This document shows, in pieces, positions 45,548 to 53,547 of a stretch of 64,000 nucleotides of DNA. The stretch spans positions 186,001 to 250,000 of the forward strand of contig NZ_BMIS01000003.1 of the NCBI RefSeq assembly GCF_014642675.1, written 5' to 3'. Made by a program: the position numbers and the translations under genes. Each line of letters begins with the position of its first letter. Position 1 is the stretch's first letter. Origin of the DNA: Nesterenkonia cremea (lineage in GTDB: Bacteria > Actinomycetota > Actinomycetes > Actinomycetales > Micrococcaceae). The notes under the pieces were generated by a model that was given only the letters and a program-made list of their open reading frames with translations, was not told where the DNA came from and ran no database searches.

Positions 45548-45958
45548 TCAGCTGCTGCCGGGTGCGGGGGTCTGGCGGTCCTCGACGACGCCGGCATCCT
45601 CAGCAGGATCGGCACCCTCGGCGGCCTCCGGCTCAGCGGGTGTGCCGAAACGCTGCGCCGCGGCGGCCTCACGGGCGCGCAGCTGGGACTCGCTGATCTC
45701 AGCGGGGGTGACCTCACCGGGGAACTCGGCCTCATCGGCGTCGAGGTCCTCGTCCAGCTGACTGCGGTACTTCATGCGGCGCATGCGCTTGACCAGGTCC
45801 CGCACGACGACCACCAGCAGGAAGGCCATGAGCGCGGTGAAGAGGAATCCGGCGATCCCGGGTGTGATGTCAGACTCCTCCAGCCCGGGACGCAGGTCCG
45901 GCGTCTCACCGCCGCCTCCGCCGGGCCACCACTGGGTCAGGGCTGGAAGTTTCATCAC
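45548..45958 (-). CDS. Small single-pass membrane protein, unknown function
   Basis: The 136-residue protein has one helix near the N-terminus (IAGFLFTALMAFLLVVVV) followed by basic residues and a long acidic, proline-containing tail, so the tail should be cytoplasmic. I recognise no enzyme motif. TAGAAT (45970-45965) ends 6 bases before GTG 45958, which supports a leaderless start at that GTG rather than the ATG one codon later. It lies between mca and the YyaL-type gene, all on the minus strand. Confidence 0.72.
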   Translation of the reverse strand: MMKLPALTQWWPGGGGGETPDLRPGLEESDITPGIAGFLFTALMAFLLVVVVRDLVKRMRRMKYRSQLDEDLDADEAEFPGEVTPAEISESQLRAREAAAAQRFGTPAEPEAAEGADPAEDAGVVEDRQTPAPGSS

Positions 45959-46050
45959 GCGTCCATTCTACGCACCATCGGCCCCGGCGACGAAGCCGAG
46001 CCGACGCCGCCAGAATCCAGCAGCCTCGCCGCCGCCAGCAGGAGAACAGC

Positions 46051-46941
46051 TCAGCGCAGCCCCGCGAAGACGTCGTACTCCGGAAACTCGGTCTCCACCT
46101 TGGCGTCGATGAGCACATAGTCGTCATAGGGCCAGACCTCACGCAGGAAGTCGTTCGGAGTGGCGAAGAAGAACCCGTCCGTCTCCACCTGAGTGCGGTG
46201 GGCGCGCAGGGCGGCGTCGCGGTGCTCCAGATAGTCGCCGATGGGCACCTGGGTGGTGACCTCGTGCTTGGTGCGCCAGTCAGCCTCCTCGAACCAGGCG
46301 ATCCGGTCCTCATAGGGGGACTGCTGCCCCGCAGCCAGGAAGGCCTCGTGGATGGCACGGAAACGGCCCGGATTGAAGGCGCGGTCGTAGTAGAGCTTCT
46401 GCGGCTGCCAGGCCTCGCCGCAGTCCGGGTAGCGCTCGGCGTCGCCGGCTGCGTGGTAGGCCTCCACCGCGATCTTGTGGCTCATGATGTGGTCCGGATG
46501 CGGATATCCGCCCATCTCGTCATAGGAGAGGACCACATGCGGCCGGAAGCGGCGGACCAGGCGCACCAGCGGTGCGGAGGCGTGCTCCAGCGAGAGCGTG
46601 GCGAAGGACCCGAAGGGCAGCGGAGGCATGGGATCACCATCCGGGAGGCCGGAGTCGGCGAAGCCCAGCCAGACGTGCTGGATGCCGAGAGCCTCAGCGG
46701 CCTCCTGCATCTCCAGGCGGCGGACTCCGGGCAGGTCCCGGTGGCAGTGCTGGTTCTCTCCGGCGGCCGGGTTCAGCAGATCGCCGGCCTCACCGCCGGT
46801 GGCGGTCACCACCATCACCTCCGCTCCGGCGGCGGCATAGGCGGCCATCATGGCCGCACCCTTGGAAGATTCGTCATCCGGATGGGCATGGACGGCCAAC
46901 AGCCGCAGCCCCTCCGACTCGGGCACCTGAGTCACTCGCAT
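46051..46941 (-). CDS. mca: Mycothiol S-conjugate amidase
   Basis: The 296-residue zinc amidase cleaves mycothiol adducts so that the mercapturate can be exported, detoxifying electrophiles and drugs. The zinc residues are in AVHAHPDDESSKG and GYPHPDHIMSH. Length and the C-terminal part favour Mca over the shorter MshB deacetylase. ATG 46941 is preceded by TATTCT (46955-46950) 8 bases away, a leaderless arrangement. That box overlaps the -10 of the divergent DUF4307 gene. Confidence 0.94.
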   Translation of the reverse strand: MRVTQVPESEGLRLLAVHAHPDDESSKGAAMMAAYAAAGAEVMVVTATGGEAGDLLNPAAGENQHCHRDLPGVRRLEMQEAAEALGIQHVWLGFADSGLPDGDPMPPLPFGSFATLSLEHASAPLVRLVRRFRPHVVLSYDEMGGYPHPDHIMSHKIAVEAYHAAGDAERYPDCGEAWQPQKLYYDRAFNPGRFRAIHEAFLAAGQQSPYEDRIAWFEEADWRTKHEVTTQVPIGDYLEHRDAALRAHRTQVETDGFFFATPNDFLREVWPYDDYVLIDAKVETEFPEYDVFAGLR

Positions 46942-46948
46942 AACCCCT

Positions 46949-46955
46949 TAGAATA
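46949..46955. promoter_or_regulatory. Overlapping divergent -10 elements for mca and the DUF4307 gene
   Basis: TAGAAT on the plus strand (46949-46954) and TATTCT on the minus strand (46955-46950) share five bases. They serve start codons only 20 bases apart, at distances of 7 (plus) and 8 (minus) bases. There is no room for a 5' leader on either side. Confidence 0.6.
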
Positions 46956-46961
46956 GTCGTG

Positions 46962-47387
46962 ATGAGCCAGACAGCCTCTCCGGAGAATCTCACCGCACGG
47001 TACGGCGCCCCGCGGAAGGGCCCGTCAGCACGCACTCAGCGTTGGCTCATCATCGGTTCACTGGTGCTGGCATTCTTCGCGGCGATCTATTTCACCATCG
47101 GCAATGCAGTCGGCCAACTTACGTATCAAGACGTCGGCTACGAGATTCATTCCGACACCTCCGCCTCGGTGGACTATGAGGTGGGCAAAGACTTCGACGC
47201 CACCGTCCAGTGCAGCATCCAGGTCCTGGACGACTCCTATGCCATCGTGGGCCACCAGACCGTGACCATCGGCCCGCATGACGGCGAGACCGCGGCGGAC
47301 CGCGAGCAGTACTACCGCACCGATCTGCGCACCGAGTCCCGCGGCGTCTCCGGGATCGTGGAGTCGTGCTGGGAGCAGGAGGACTGA
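46962..47387 (+). CDS. DUF4307 family membrane protein
   Basis: The 141-residue protein has a single N-terminal helix (WLIIGSLVLAFFAAIYFTIG) and an outside domain of beta strands, matching DUF4307 proteins that lie beside mca and greA in actinobacteria. Its function is unknown. ATG 46962 is chosen over GTG 46959 because the -10 TAGAAT ends 7 bases before it. The stop overlaps a 30-codon frame (TGATG). Confidence 0.82.
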   Translation: MSQTASPENLTARYGAPRKGPSARTQRWLIIGSLVLAFFAAIYFTIGNAVGQLTYQDVGYEIHSDTSASVDYEVGKDFDATVQCSIQVLDDSYAIVGHQTVTIGPHDGETAADREQYYRTDLRTESRGVSGIVESCWEQED

Positions 47388-47479
47388 TGCGCTCCGACTC
47401 CCTGATGTACCGCCTCCGCGCGCCCATCGCCCTGGCGCTGCTGGTGATGTTCATCGCCGCCACCGTGATGAGCCTCTGA
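47387..47479 (+). CDS. 30-residue membrane protein coupled to DUF4307 gene
   Basis: The frame begins at ATG 47387, which shares a base with the DUF4307 stop, and has AGGAGG 5 bases upstream. The product has a basic N-terminus (MRSDSLMYRLRAP) and one hydrophobic helix (IALALLVMFIAATVM). Size, strong ribosome site and coupling all support a real small protein, perhaps a partner of the DUF4307 protein. It was not matched to any family. Confidence 0.65.
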   Translation: MRSDSLMYRLRAPIALALLVMFIAATVMSL

Positions 47480-47548
47480 GGCCCCTCTCCCCTGCCGACC
47501 TGAGGCCGGCGCCCGGCCGCCTGCTTCAGCTGAGCGCGGCAGGTTCCC

Positions 47549-47582
47549 CGCCGGCGTCGGCGGCTGGTTCCCGACGCCGGCG
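47549..47582 (+). terminator. Perfect 12-base hairpin downstream of DUF4307 unit
   Basis: CGCCGGCGTCGG (47549-47560) pairs exactly with CCGACGCCGGCG (47571-47582) around a 10-base loop. There is no T-run. The right arm contains the repeated word CCCGACGCCGGC at 47570-47581. Confidence 0.5.
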
Positions 47583-47652
47583 CGGTCGGCTGCGCTGCGA
47601 CCCCGCTCACTTCGCTTCTGGCCGAAAATCAGCGCAACATCCCTGATGTGCG

Positions 47653-47681
47653 TTGAGCTGGGCCTGTCGCCGCACTAGCAT
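47653..47681 (+). promoter_or_regulatory. greA promoter
   Basis: TTGAGC (47653-47658) and TAGCAT (47676-47681) are separated by 17 bases, a good match to a housekeeping sigma promoter. The predicted transcript starts near 47688 and would carry a leader of about 105 bases before greA. Confidence 0.65.
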
Positions 47682-47687
47682 GTGTGG

Positions 47688-47764
47688 AACGCAGCAACCA
47701 CCCCGCCGGGGCAGACTTCCGGACGTATAGGGTCCGGAGCCGGTCCTCCTGGGCGGGGCTTTTT
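47688..47764 (+). ncRNA. greA leader with intrinsic terminator (candidate attenuator)
   Basis: CCCCGCC (47701-47707) pairs with GGCGGGG (47752-47758), enclosing a second stem TCCGGAC (47718-47724)/GTCCGGA (47732-47738). A C and five T residues (47760-47764) follow directly, making a classical intrinsic terminator 28 bases before greA. Transcription starting at the promoter above would either stop here or read into greA. E. coli greA has a comparable leader that yields a small RNA; whether these are related is unknown. Confidence 0.6.
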
Positions 47765-47792
47765 GCATGGTGATGACAAGGAGACGATGAGA

Positions 47793-48296
47793 GTGTCGAC
47801 GAACACCCCCGAGACTGACGAGAACGCGCAGTGGCTGACGCAGGAGGCCTATGATCGCCTGCAGGCCGAGCTGGAGCACCTCAGCGGACCTGGCCGCCAG
47901 GAGATCGTTGACCGCATCGAAGCTGCTCGTGAAGAGGGCGATCTGAAGGAGAACGGCGGCTACCACGCCGCCAAGGAGGAGCAGGGCAAGGCAGAGGCGC
48001 GCATCCGCTACCTCTCCTGGCTGCTGGAGAACTCCTATGTGGGCGACGCCCCGGTCGGAGACGGCACGGTGGTGCCCGGCATGGTGGTCACCGCCACGAT
48101 CGCCGGCAATGAGATGACCTTCCTCTTCGGCAACCGCGAGATCGCCGGAAACGCGGACCTGGACGTGTACTCCAAGGACTCCCCGCTGGGCGAGGCCATC
48201 GACGGTGCCAAGGAGGGCGACACGCTGTCCTACGCCGCTCCGAACGGCAAGGAGATCCCGGTGGAGATCGTCTCCGCCAAGCCGTTCACCGGCTGA
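47793..48296 (+). CDS. greA: Transcript cleavage factor GreA
   Basis: The 167-residue factor rescues backtracked RNA polymerase by stimulating RNA cleavage. The N-terminal coiled coil has EEGDLKENGGYHAAKEEQ, with the acidic tip Asp and Glu; the C-terminal domain is FKBP-like. AAGGAG (47778-47783) lies 9 bases before GTG 47793, but only 3 before ATG 47787, so the GTG start is preferred. The candidate attenuator upstream suggests feedback on its own transcription. A large palindrome ends the unit. Confidence 0.95.
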   Translation: MSTNTPETDENAQWLTQEAYDRLQAELEHLSGPGRQEIVDRIEAAREEGDLKENGGYHAAKEEQGKAEARIRYLSWLLENSYVGDAPVGDGTVVPGMVVTATIAGNEMTFLFGNREIAGNADLDVYSKDSPLGEAIDGAKEGDTLSYAAPNGKEIPVEIVSAKPFTG

Positions 48297-48309
48297 GACG
48301 AACCATCAC

Positions 48310-48360
48310 GACAGACTGAGGGCCCCGGATCATCGGATGATCCGGGGCCCTCAGTCTGTC
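48310..48360. terminator. 25-base perfect inverted repeat between greA and ilvA
   Basis: Positions 48310-48334 and 48336-48360 are exact complements around a single central base, giving at least 23 pairs when folded. It begins 13 bases after the greA stop and faces ilvA from the other strand. It should block transcription in both directions. No T-run follows; such a long perfect stem is unusual. Confidence 0.75.
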
Positions 48361-48385
48361 TGGGCTCAGCTGCGGCTGGCGGTGC

Positions 48386-49669
48386 TCAGCTGATGACCAG
48401 CGGGTCGTAGCCGTCGCAGCGCAGGTTGTCCAAGACCTGCTGGGAGTGCTCCTCCCCTTTGGTCTCCATGGTGATGGTGATGGAGACATCGCCCATGGAG
48501 AGATCGCTGCCGATGGGGTTGTGGTCCACACCGGTCACATTGGCATCTGTGTCCGCGATCAGCCGTGAGATGGTGGAGAGCTCGCCCGGACGATCCTGCA
48601 GCATGATCTTGATCCGCAGGAAGCGGCTGGCCGCAGCCAGGCCGTGCTGGATGACACGCATCATGAGCATCGGGTCGATATTGCCTCCCGAGAGCACCGC
48701 CACGATGTCCTTGGGCGCCTGGTCACCGGTCAGCCCCAACTCCTCGAGCTTGCCCTCCATGAGAGCCGCGACGCCGACCGCGCCCGCCGGCTCCACGACC
48801 ATCTTGGAGCGCTCGAGCAGAAAGATCAGGGCCCGGGCGATGGCGTTCTCGCTGACGGTGACGACATCGTCCACCAGATCCTTGATGATCTCGAAGGGGA
48901 TCTCACCGGGTTTGCCCACCGCGATGCCGTCGGCGATGGTGCGTTTGGCACCCTTGATCGGCACCAGCGCGTCGGCGGCCAGAGAGGGCGGGTAGGCCGC
49001 CGCGTTCTCCGCCTGCACACCGATGATCCGGATCTCACGTCCGCGGCGGGCCGCCTCCTGCTTGAGCGCGACGGCGGCACCGGCCAGCAGCCCTCCCCCT
49101 CCGATGCCCATCAGGACAGTGTCTACCTCAGGGTTCTGATCCAGGATCTCCAGCCCGATGGTCCCCTGGCCGGCCACCACATCGGTGCTGTTGAACGGAT
49201 GGATGAACACCGCGCCTGTCTCGGCGGCATGACGCTGGGCCTCCGCCAAAGACTCATCCACGGAGGAGCCGTGGAGGACCACTTCGGCGCCGTGGTCTCG
49301 GGTAGCCGCCAACTTGGGCAGGGCCACACCGTGAGGCATGAAGATCATGGCGCGGATGCCGAGCTTCTTGGCCGCCAGGGCCACACCCTGGGCGTGATTG
49401 CCCGCTGAGGCCGCCACGACCCCGCGCGCACGTTCCTCTGGGGAGAGCCGGGCCATGCGAACATAGGCGCCGCGGACCTTGAAGGAGCCGGCCCGCTGGA
49501 GGTTCTCCGCCTTCAGGTGCACGGTGGCGTCCATCATCCGGCCCAGGGCGCGGGAGTGGTCCATCGGGGTCTTCACGATGACCCCGTCCAACAGCTCGGC
49601 TGCGGAGCGGATGTCCTCGAGCCGGACGCTGAGGTCCTGTCCGGGCACTGTCAGTGCGTCAGCGGTCAT
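48386..49669 (-). CDS. ilvA: Threonine ammonia-lyase (threonine dehydratase) with ACT domain
   Basis: The 427-residue PLP enzyme deaminates threonine to 2-oxobutanoate. The PLP lysine is in AGSFKVRGAY, the glycine-rich phosphate loop in GIGGGGLLAG, and AASAGNHAQGVA is also typical. One C-terminal ACT domain (ITMETKGEEHSQQVLDNL) suggests the single-ACT type (TdcB/IlvA1-like) rather than the two-ACT biosynthetic enzyme. The start overlaps the stop of the PerM-family gene by 11 bases; an ATG 10 codons earlier is possible but lies inside that gene. Confidence 0.93.
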   Translation of the reverse strand: MTADALTVPGQDLSVRLEDIRSAAELLDGVIVKTPMDHSRALGRMMDATVHLKAENLQRAGSFKVRGAYVRMARLSPEERARGVVAASAGNHAQGVALAAKKLGIRAMIFMPHGVALPKLAATRDHGAEVVLHGSSVDESLAEAQRHAAETGAVFIHPFNSTDVVAGQGTIGLEILDQNPEVDTVLMGIGGGGLLAGAAVALKQEAARRGREIRIIGVQAENAAAYPPSLAADALVPIKGAKRTIADGIAVGKPGEIPFEIIKDLVDDVVTVSENAIARALIFLLERSKMVVEPAGAVGVAALMEGKLEELGLTGDQAPKDIVAVLSGGNIDPMLMMRVIQHGLAAASRFLRIKIMLQDRPGELSTISRLIADTDANVTGVDHNPIGSDLSMGDVSITITMETKGEEHSQQVLDNLRCDGYDPLVIS

Positions 49670-51170
49670 CCTTGTCCTTCTCCTCCTGCTGTTCCTCATC
49701 GCGCTCCTGCACCTTTGCCCGGGCCTGCGAGGCTGCGGCCTCGGTGACTCCTCCGGGGAGATCGGATCTCTCCGACTGGCTCAGCTGGTGATCCAACGGC
49801 TCCTCCCCCACGGACGGCCCCTGTCCCCGGCGGGCGAAGGCGGGCTTATCCGGGTCCATGCCCGGCACCGTCTCCTTGATCCTGCGCTTCAGCGCGGCCA
49901 GCGTCTCCTCATCCTCAGCTTCCTGCTGCTGCCGGGCAGCTTCTTGGAGGACGAGGGCCTCCTTCTGTTCTCGCTCCATCTGTAAGGCCAAGTCGTCGTT
50001 GCGCCACTGCTCCTTGGCGATGTACTGGGTGGCTCTGTTGACGAAGGCCAGCACCGGCACGGCGAAGAGCGCACCGACGATGCCCAGCAGCGAGGAGCCG
50101 GCGGTCACGGCCAGCACCACAGCCAGCGGGTGCAGCTTGACCGCCTTGCCCATCACGATGGGCTGCAACACATTGGATTCGATCTGCTGGACCAGCAGCA
50201 CCACACCGAGCATCAGCAGCGCGTTGACCGGTCCGTTGGCCACCAGGGCCAGCAGCACGGCGATGATGCCGGTGACCACGGCGCCGACGATCGGGATGAA
50301 GGAGGCCAGGAAGACCAGCACACCGATCGGGAAGAACAGCGGAACACCCAGGATGAAGGCACCCAGGGCGATGCCGACGGCGTCCACGGCGGCCACGAAG
50401 ACCTGGACCCTCATATAGGTGCCCAGGGCCTTCCAGCCCTTGCGGCCGGCGCCGTGGATGGCCGGACGGTGCTTACGCGGGACGAAGTTGACCGAGAAAT
50501 CCCAGATTCGGCGGCCGTCGGCCAGGAAGAAGATCAGGGTGAACAGAGCGAGGATGCCGCCGATGGTCAGGTTGCCCGCGAAGGAACCGACCGCCATGGC
50601 GCCACCCATGATGGCGTCCGAGTTCTCGGAGACGAAGTTCTGAGCCTCCTCCAGCCAGGACTGGAACTCCTCCGGGGAGATGTCGATGCCGTAACCCTGG
50701 GCCACGTCGTCGGCCATGTTGACCAGTTCGATGGCTCCCTCTGTCACCTGGTCGGCCATATCGGCGAAGCCCTCGACGATCTCCTGGCCCACCAGCCAGA
50801 GCAGCCCGAAGACGAAGCCCAGGAAGATCAGGATCGTCATGATCGCTGAGAGCACTGCCGGTATCTTGGCCCTGCGCAGCAGCGAGTGCAACGGCTTGAG
50901 CAGTGTGGTCAGCAGGGCCGCCACCATCAGCGGGATCAGCAGCAGCGAGACGTAGCTGAGCAGCCAGATCAGCACGCCGGCAAAGATCAGGATGACGATG
51001 ACCCGCCAGGCCCACTCCGCAGCGATGCGCACCCCCCACGGGATGTCCTCCTGGAGGCGCTCCTCATCGCTCTTCAGCGGCGGTTCGTCGGAGAAGCCCT
51101 GCTGGTGCTCCTGGTGTGCAGCCCGGCTGCCCGGCGTCGTAGTCTCCGACGCAGTGTTCTCAGCGCTCAT
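49659..51170 (-). CDS. AI-2E/PerM family transporter
   Basis: The 503-residue protein has about eight helices (VIVILIFAGVLIWLLSYVSL, ILIFLGFVFGLLWLVG, GVLVFLASFIPIVGAVVTG) and the family's central region; homologues export autoinducer-2 or act as Na+/H+ exchangers. The Glu/Gln-rich C-terminal tail is cytoplasmic. The start at 51170 has AGGA nearby. The frame continues upstream but would cross the terminator at 51203. It is co-transcribed with ilvA. Confidence 0.88.
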   Translation of the reverse strand: MSAENTASETTTPGSRAAHQEHQQGFSDEPPLKSDEERLQEDIPWGVRIAAEWAWRVIVILIFAGVLIWLLSYVSLLLIPLMVAALLTTLLKPLHSLLRRAKIPAVLSAIMTILIFLGFVFGLLWLVGQEIVEGFADMADQVTEGAIELVNMADDVAQGYGIDISPEEFQSWLEEAQNFVSENSDAIMGGAMAVGSFAGNLTIGGILALFTLIFFLADGRRIWDFSVNFVPRKHRPAIHGAGRKGWKALGTYMRVQVFVAAVDAVGIALGAFILGVPLFFPIGVLVFLASFIPIVGAVVTGIIAVLLALVANGPVNALLMLGVVLLVQQIESNVLQPIVMGKAVKLHPLAVVLAVTAGSSLLGIVGALFAVPVLAFVNRATQYIAKEQWRNDDLALQMEREQKEALVLQEAARQQQEAEDEETLAALKRRIKETVPGMDPDKPAFARRGQGPSVGEEPLDHQLSQSERSDLPGGVTEAAASQARAKVQERDEEQQEEKDKDDR

Positions 51171-51202
51171 AGTTCCTATCCTGACATGTTCCTCAGACAA
51201 AA

Positions 51203-51251
51203 GACGGCGGGCCCGCCCCGCACCGAGAGTGCGTGGGGCGGACCCGCCGTC
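51203..51251 (-). terminator. Terminator of the BI-1 gene
   Basis: GACGGCGGG...GCAC (51203-51223) and GTGC...CCCGCCGTC (51229-51251) form a long stem with one bulge and a small loop. On the minus strand it is followed by TTTTGTC. This is a good intrinsic terminator for the BI-1 gene, and it isolates the PerM-family gene. Confidence 0.8.
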
Positions 51252-51274
51252 GTTCAGCTGAGCCGTGTGAGTGG

Positions 51275-52201
51275 TCAGTCCGCCATCGAGCGTACGATCG
51301 CGATGATGCGGAGAATCTCGATGTAGAGCCAGACCAGGGAGACCGTGAGACCGAAGGCCGCGGCCCAACCGTACTTCTGTGCCACACCGGCCTGCACACC
51401 CTCCTGGATGTTGGTGAAGTCCAGGACCAGGGAGTAGGTGGCCAGCAGGATGGCGAACGCGCCGATGGCCAGACCCAGCCAGCCCTCACGCAGGCCGAAC
51501 ATGCCGCCCATGTCGGTGAAGATCATCAGGCCGAGGTTCATGAGGCTGAAGACCAGGTAGGCCATGGCAGCGACCATGAACATCTTGGTCAGCTTGGGAG
51601 TGGCACGGACCTTGCCGGACTTGAACAGCGCCAGCACGGTGCCGAAGACCGCCAGGGTGGCCAGCACAGCCTGCACGGCGATGCCGGGGAACTGAATCTC
51701 CAGGACCATGGTGATGGCGCCGAGCACCACACCCTGGGTGAAGCTGTAGGCAAGGATCAGACCGGGGTTCGGCTCCTTCTTGAAGGCGTTGACGAAGCCC
51801 AGCACGATCCCGGCCACCAGGGCCGGGAGCACCAGTGCCATCATCGCACCCGGGTTGAAGGCACCCAGGGTCACGATCACGCCGACACCCACCAGCAGAA
51901 CGGCGAAGGAGGTCACCGTCTTGCGGATGACGTCGTCGTAGGTCATCGGGGCGCCCTGGGAGCCGGCGGCGTCCGGGAGGCCGTACTGCTGCTCCAGCGG
52001 ATCGCGGCCGGCGGTCTGGCTGGGGGCCTGCTGCCTCTGGCCGGGCATGCCGTACTGCTGGGCGAAGGGCTGGCCCTGGGAGGGGTGCTGCTGGGACTGC
52101 TCACGCACACCCTGGTCGTCCATGTAGAAGCGGCGGCGCTCGCGCTTCTGCTCGCTGAACTGATCAGGGAAGGCCTGAGAGTTGAAGATCGGGTTGGACA
52201 T
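51275..52201 (-). CDS. Bax inhibitor-1/YccA family membrane protein
   Basis: The 308-residue protein has an 80-residue Gln/Pro-rich N-terminus and about seven helices, with the family's GAITMVLEIQFPGIAVQAVLAT and WAAAFGLTVSLVWLYIEILRIIAI regions. Members are pH-dependent calcium leak channels in tested bacteria. TACGGT (52213-52208) ends 6 bases before the ATG, a leaderless pattern, though a GGAG lies further up. It ends at the terminator at 51203. Confidence 0.9.
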   Translation of the reverse strand: MSNPIFNSQAFPDQFSEQKRERRRFYMDDQGVREQSQQHPSQGQPFAQQYGMPGQRQQAPSQTAGRDPLEQQYGLPDAAGSQGAPMTYDDVIRKTVTSFAVLLVGVGVIVTLGAFNPGAMMALVLPALVAGIVLGFVNAFKKEPNPGLILAYSFTQGVVLGAITMVLEIQFPGIAVQAVLATLAVFGTVLALFKSGKVRATPKLTKMFMVAAMAYLVFSLMNLGLMIFTDMGGMFGLREGWLGLAIGAFAILLATYSLVLDFTNIQEGVQAGVAQKYGWAAAFGLTVSLVWLYIEILRIIAIVRSMAD

Positions 52202-52358
52202 CGTGTGACCGTACTCCTATCGGTGCTGGCGGATGTACCTGTGAACCATCCTAACGCACACCGGACGTGATCTATGCCTGGAGACTCTCGTCTGAAGCGG
52301 GCTGAGGCCACGTCCCGTTCCCCGCCGACCAGCAGGTCGACCGGTATCAGGCTCCGAG

Positions 52359-53333
52359 TCAGCCTGAAGCGTCCAGCAGATGGTTGGGGAGGCGATTTCC
52401 CGGTGCCTTGCCGCGGATATGCAATAGGTCTCGCGCATGAGTGTGAAGCCTGATGTCCTCAGCACTGACCGGCACCCAGGCGGGTATCGACATTGATGTG
52501 CCTGACTCGTCACGGGCCACCATGACAGTGAGACCATAGGTGGTCAGGTGAAATTCCAAGGTCTTGGGGTCTGCCGACCGCACGTGAACGGCGACGTGCA
52601 TACCCTTCGTGCCGGTGTACACCAGGCGCGCTTCGACTTCGACGAGATCTCCGATCCGCAGGGGCCGGTAGAAGCGGATCCCTCCTGAGAACACTGCCAC
52701 TGTGTCCATCCCGCAGTAGCGAGAGGCGCATACGGCGGCCGCCTGGTCGATCCACTCCATCACCACTCCGCCGTGCACTTTGCCGCCCCAATTGACGTCA
52801 GTGGGCACAGCGAGAAACCGGAGCATAGTGCGTTCAGCAGTACCGCCATCTGTGTACTCTTGGCCGCTCATGGCCCGGACGATCTCTTTGCGCACCTCTA
52901 TTCTGGCTTCGGCGTGATCGTATTCGCGTTGCTGCCACTCGGTCTGCGGAGTCCAGGAGGGAACCGGCGTGGGCTTCCCCGTATCATCGACTGCCACGAA
53001 GATCACCAGGCAGGATGTTGAGGCATTGGTCTGACCTCCCTGCGGATCGCTGGAGGTCACCGTGGTACGAATGTGCATCGAGGAGCTGCCGGTATAGACG
53101 ATGGTTGCCGTCACCTCGACCATCTCTCCGACTTGCACGGGATCGGCAAAGTGAATGTTTCCCACATACGCAGTCACGCAGTAGGTCTTCGCCCACCCCA
53201 CAGCGGCGGCATACGCCGCTTTGTCGACCCAGTTGAGCACCGTCCCGGCGTCCACAGAGCCTGAAGCCCCGGCATCGGTGGGCGCGGCGAGAAAACGCAG
53301 GGTGACCGAGTTCTTCGCGGATGATGATGTCAT
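52359..53333 (-). CDS. Acyl-CoA thioesterase with two hotdog domains
   Basis: The 324-residue protein has two consecutive hotdog domains. Each has the acyl-CoA thioesterase pattern: SVDAGTVLNWVDKAAYAAA in the first and KVHGGVVMEWIDQAAAVCA in the second, whose aspartates (WVDK, WIDQ) are typical catalytic residues of the YciA/Acot group. It hydrolyses acyl-CoAs; chain length is unknown. ATG 53333 has AAGGA 6 bases upstream. The base composition is somewhat lower in GC than its neighbours, so possible acquisition. Confidence 0.88.
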   Translation of the reverse strand: MTSSSAKNSVTLRFLAAPTDAGASGSVDAGTVLNWVDKAAYAAAVGWAKTYCVTAYVGNIHFADPVQVGEMVEVTATIVYTGSSSMHIRTTVTSSDPQGGQTNASTSCLVIFVAVDDTGKPTPVPSWTPQTEWQQREYDHAEARIEVRKEIVRAMSGQEYTDGGTAERTMLRFLAVPTDVNWGGKVHGGVVMEWIDQAAAVCASRYCGMDTVAVFSGGIRFYRPLRIGDLVEVEARLVYTGTKGMHVAVHVRSADPKTLEFHLTTYGLTVMVARDESGTSMSIPAWVPVSAEDIRLHTHARDLLHIRGKAPGNRLPNHLLDASG

Positions 53334-53415
53334 GGGCGGTCCTTGCGGCCCGGAGACTGGTGCAACCACCGTACACGGCACCATCCATCAACCGTAGCCC
53401 GACACATCACACAAG

Positions 53416-53489
53416 TGCCCCCAGTGGGACTCGAACCCACACTGGACCGATTTTAAGTCGGCGGCCTCTGCCGATTGGGCTATGGGGGC
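53416..53489 (-). tRNA. tRNA with anticodon UAA (Leu), short variable arm
   Basis: The 74-base cloverleaf has an acceptor stem GCCCCCA/TGGGGGC, discriminator A, T arm GTGGG-TTCGAGT-CCCAC and anticodon stem GCCGA/TCGGT with loop CTTAAAA (anticodon TAA, 53453-53455). The variable region is only CCAGT, whereas bacterial tRNA-Leu is normally class II with a long arm. The D stem has only three pairs (GCC/GGC). CCA is not encoded. It lies 58 bases from ndh. Confidence 0.85.
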
Positions 53490-53547
53490 AAGAAGCGGGT
53501 CGCCAGGAGACGACCCGCTTCAGCGCATACGCGGCTGCTTCAGCCTC

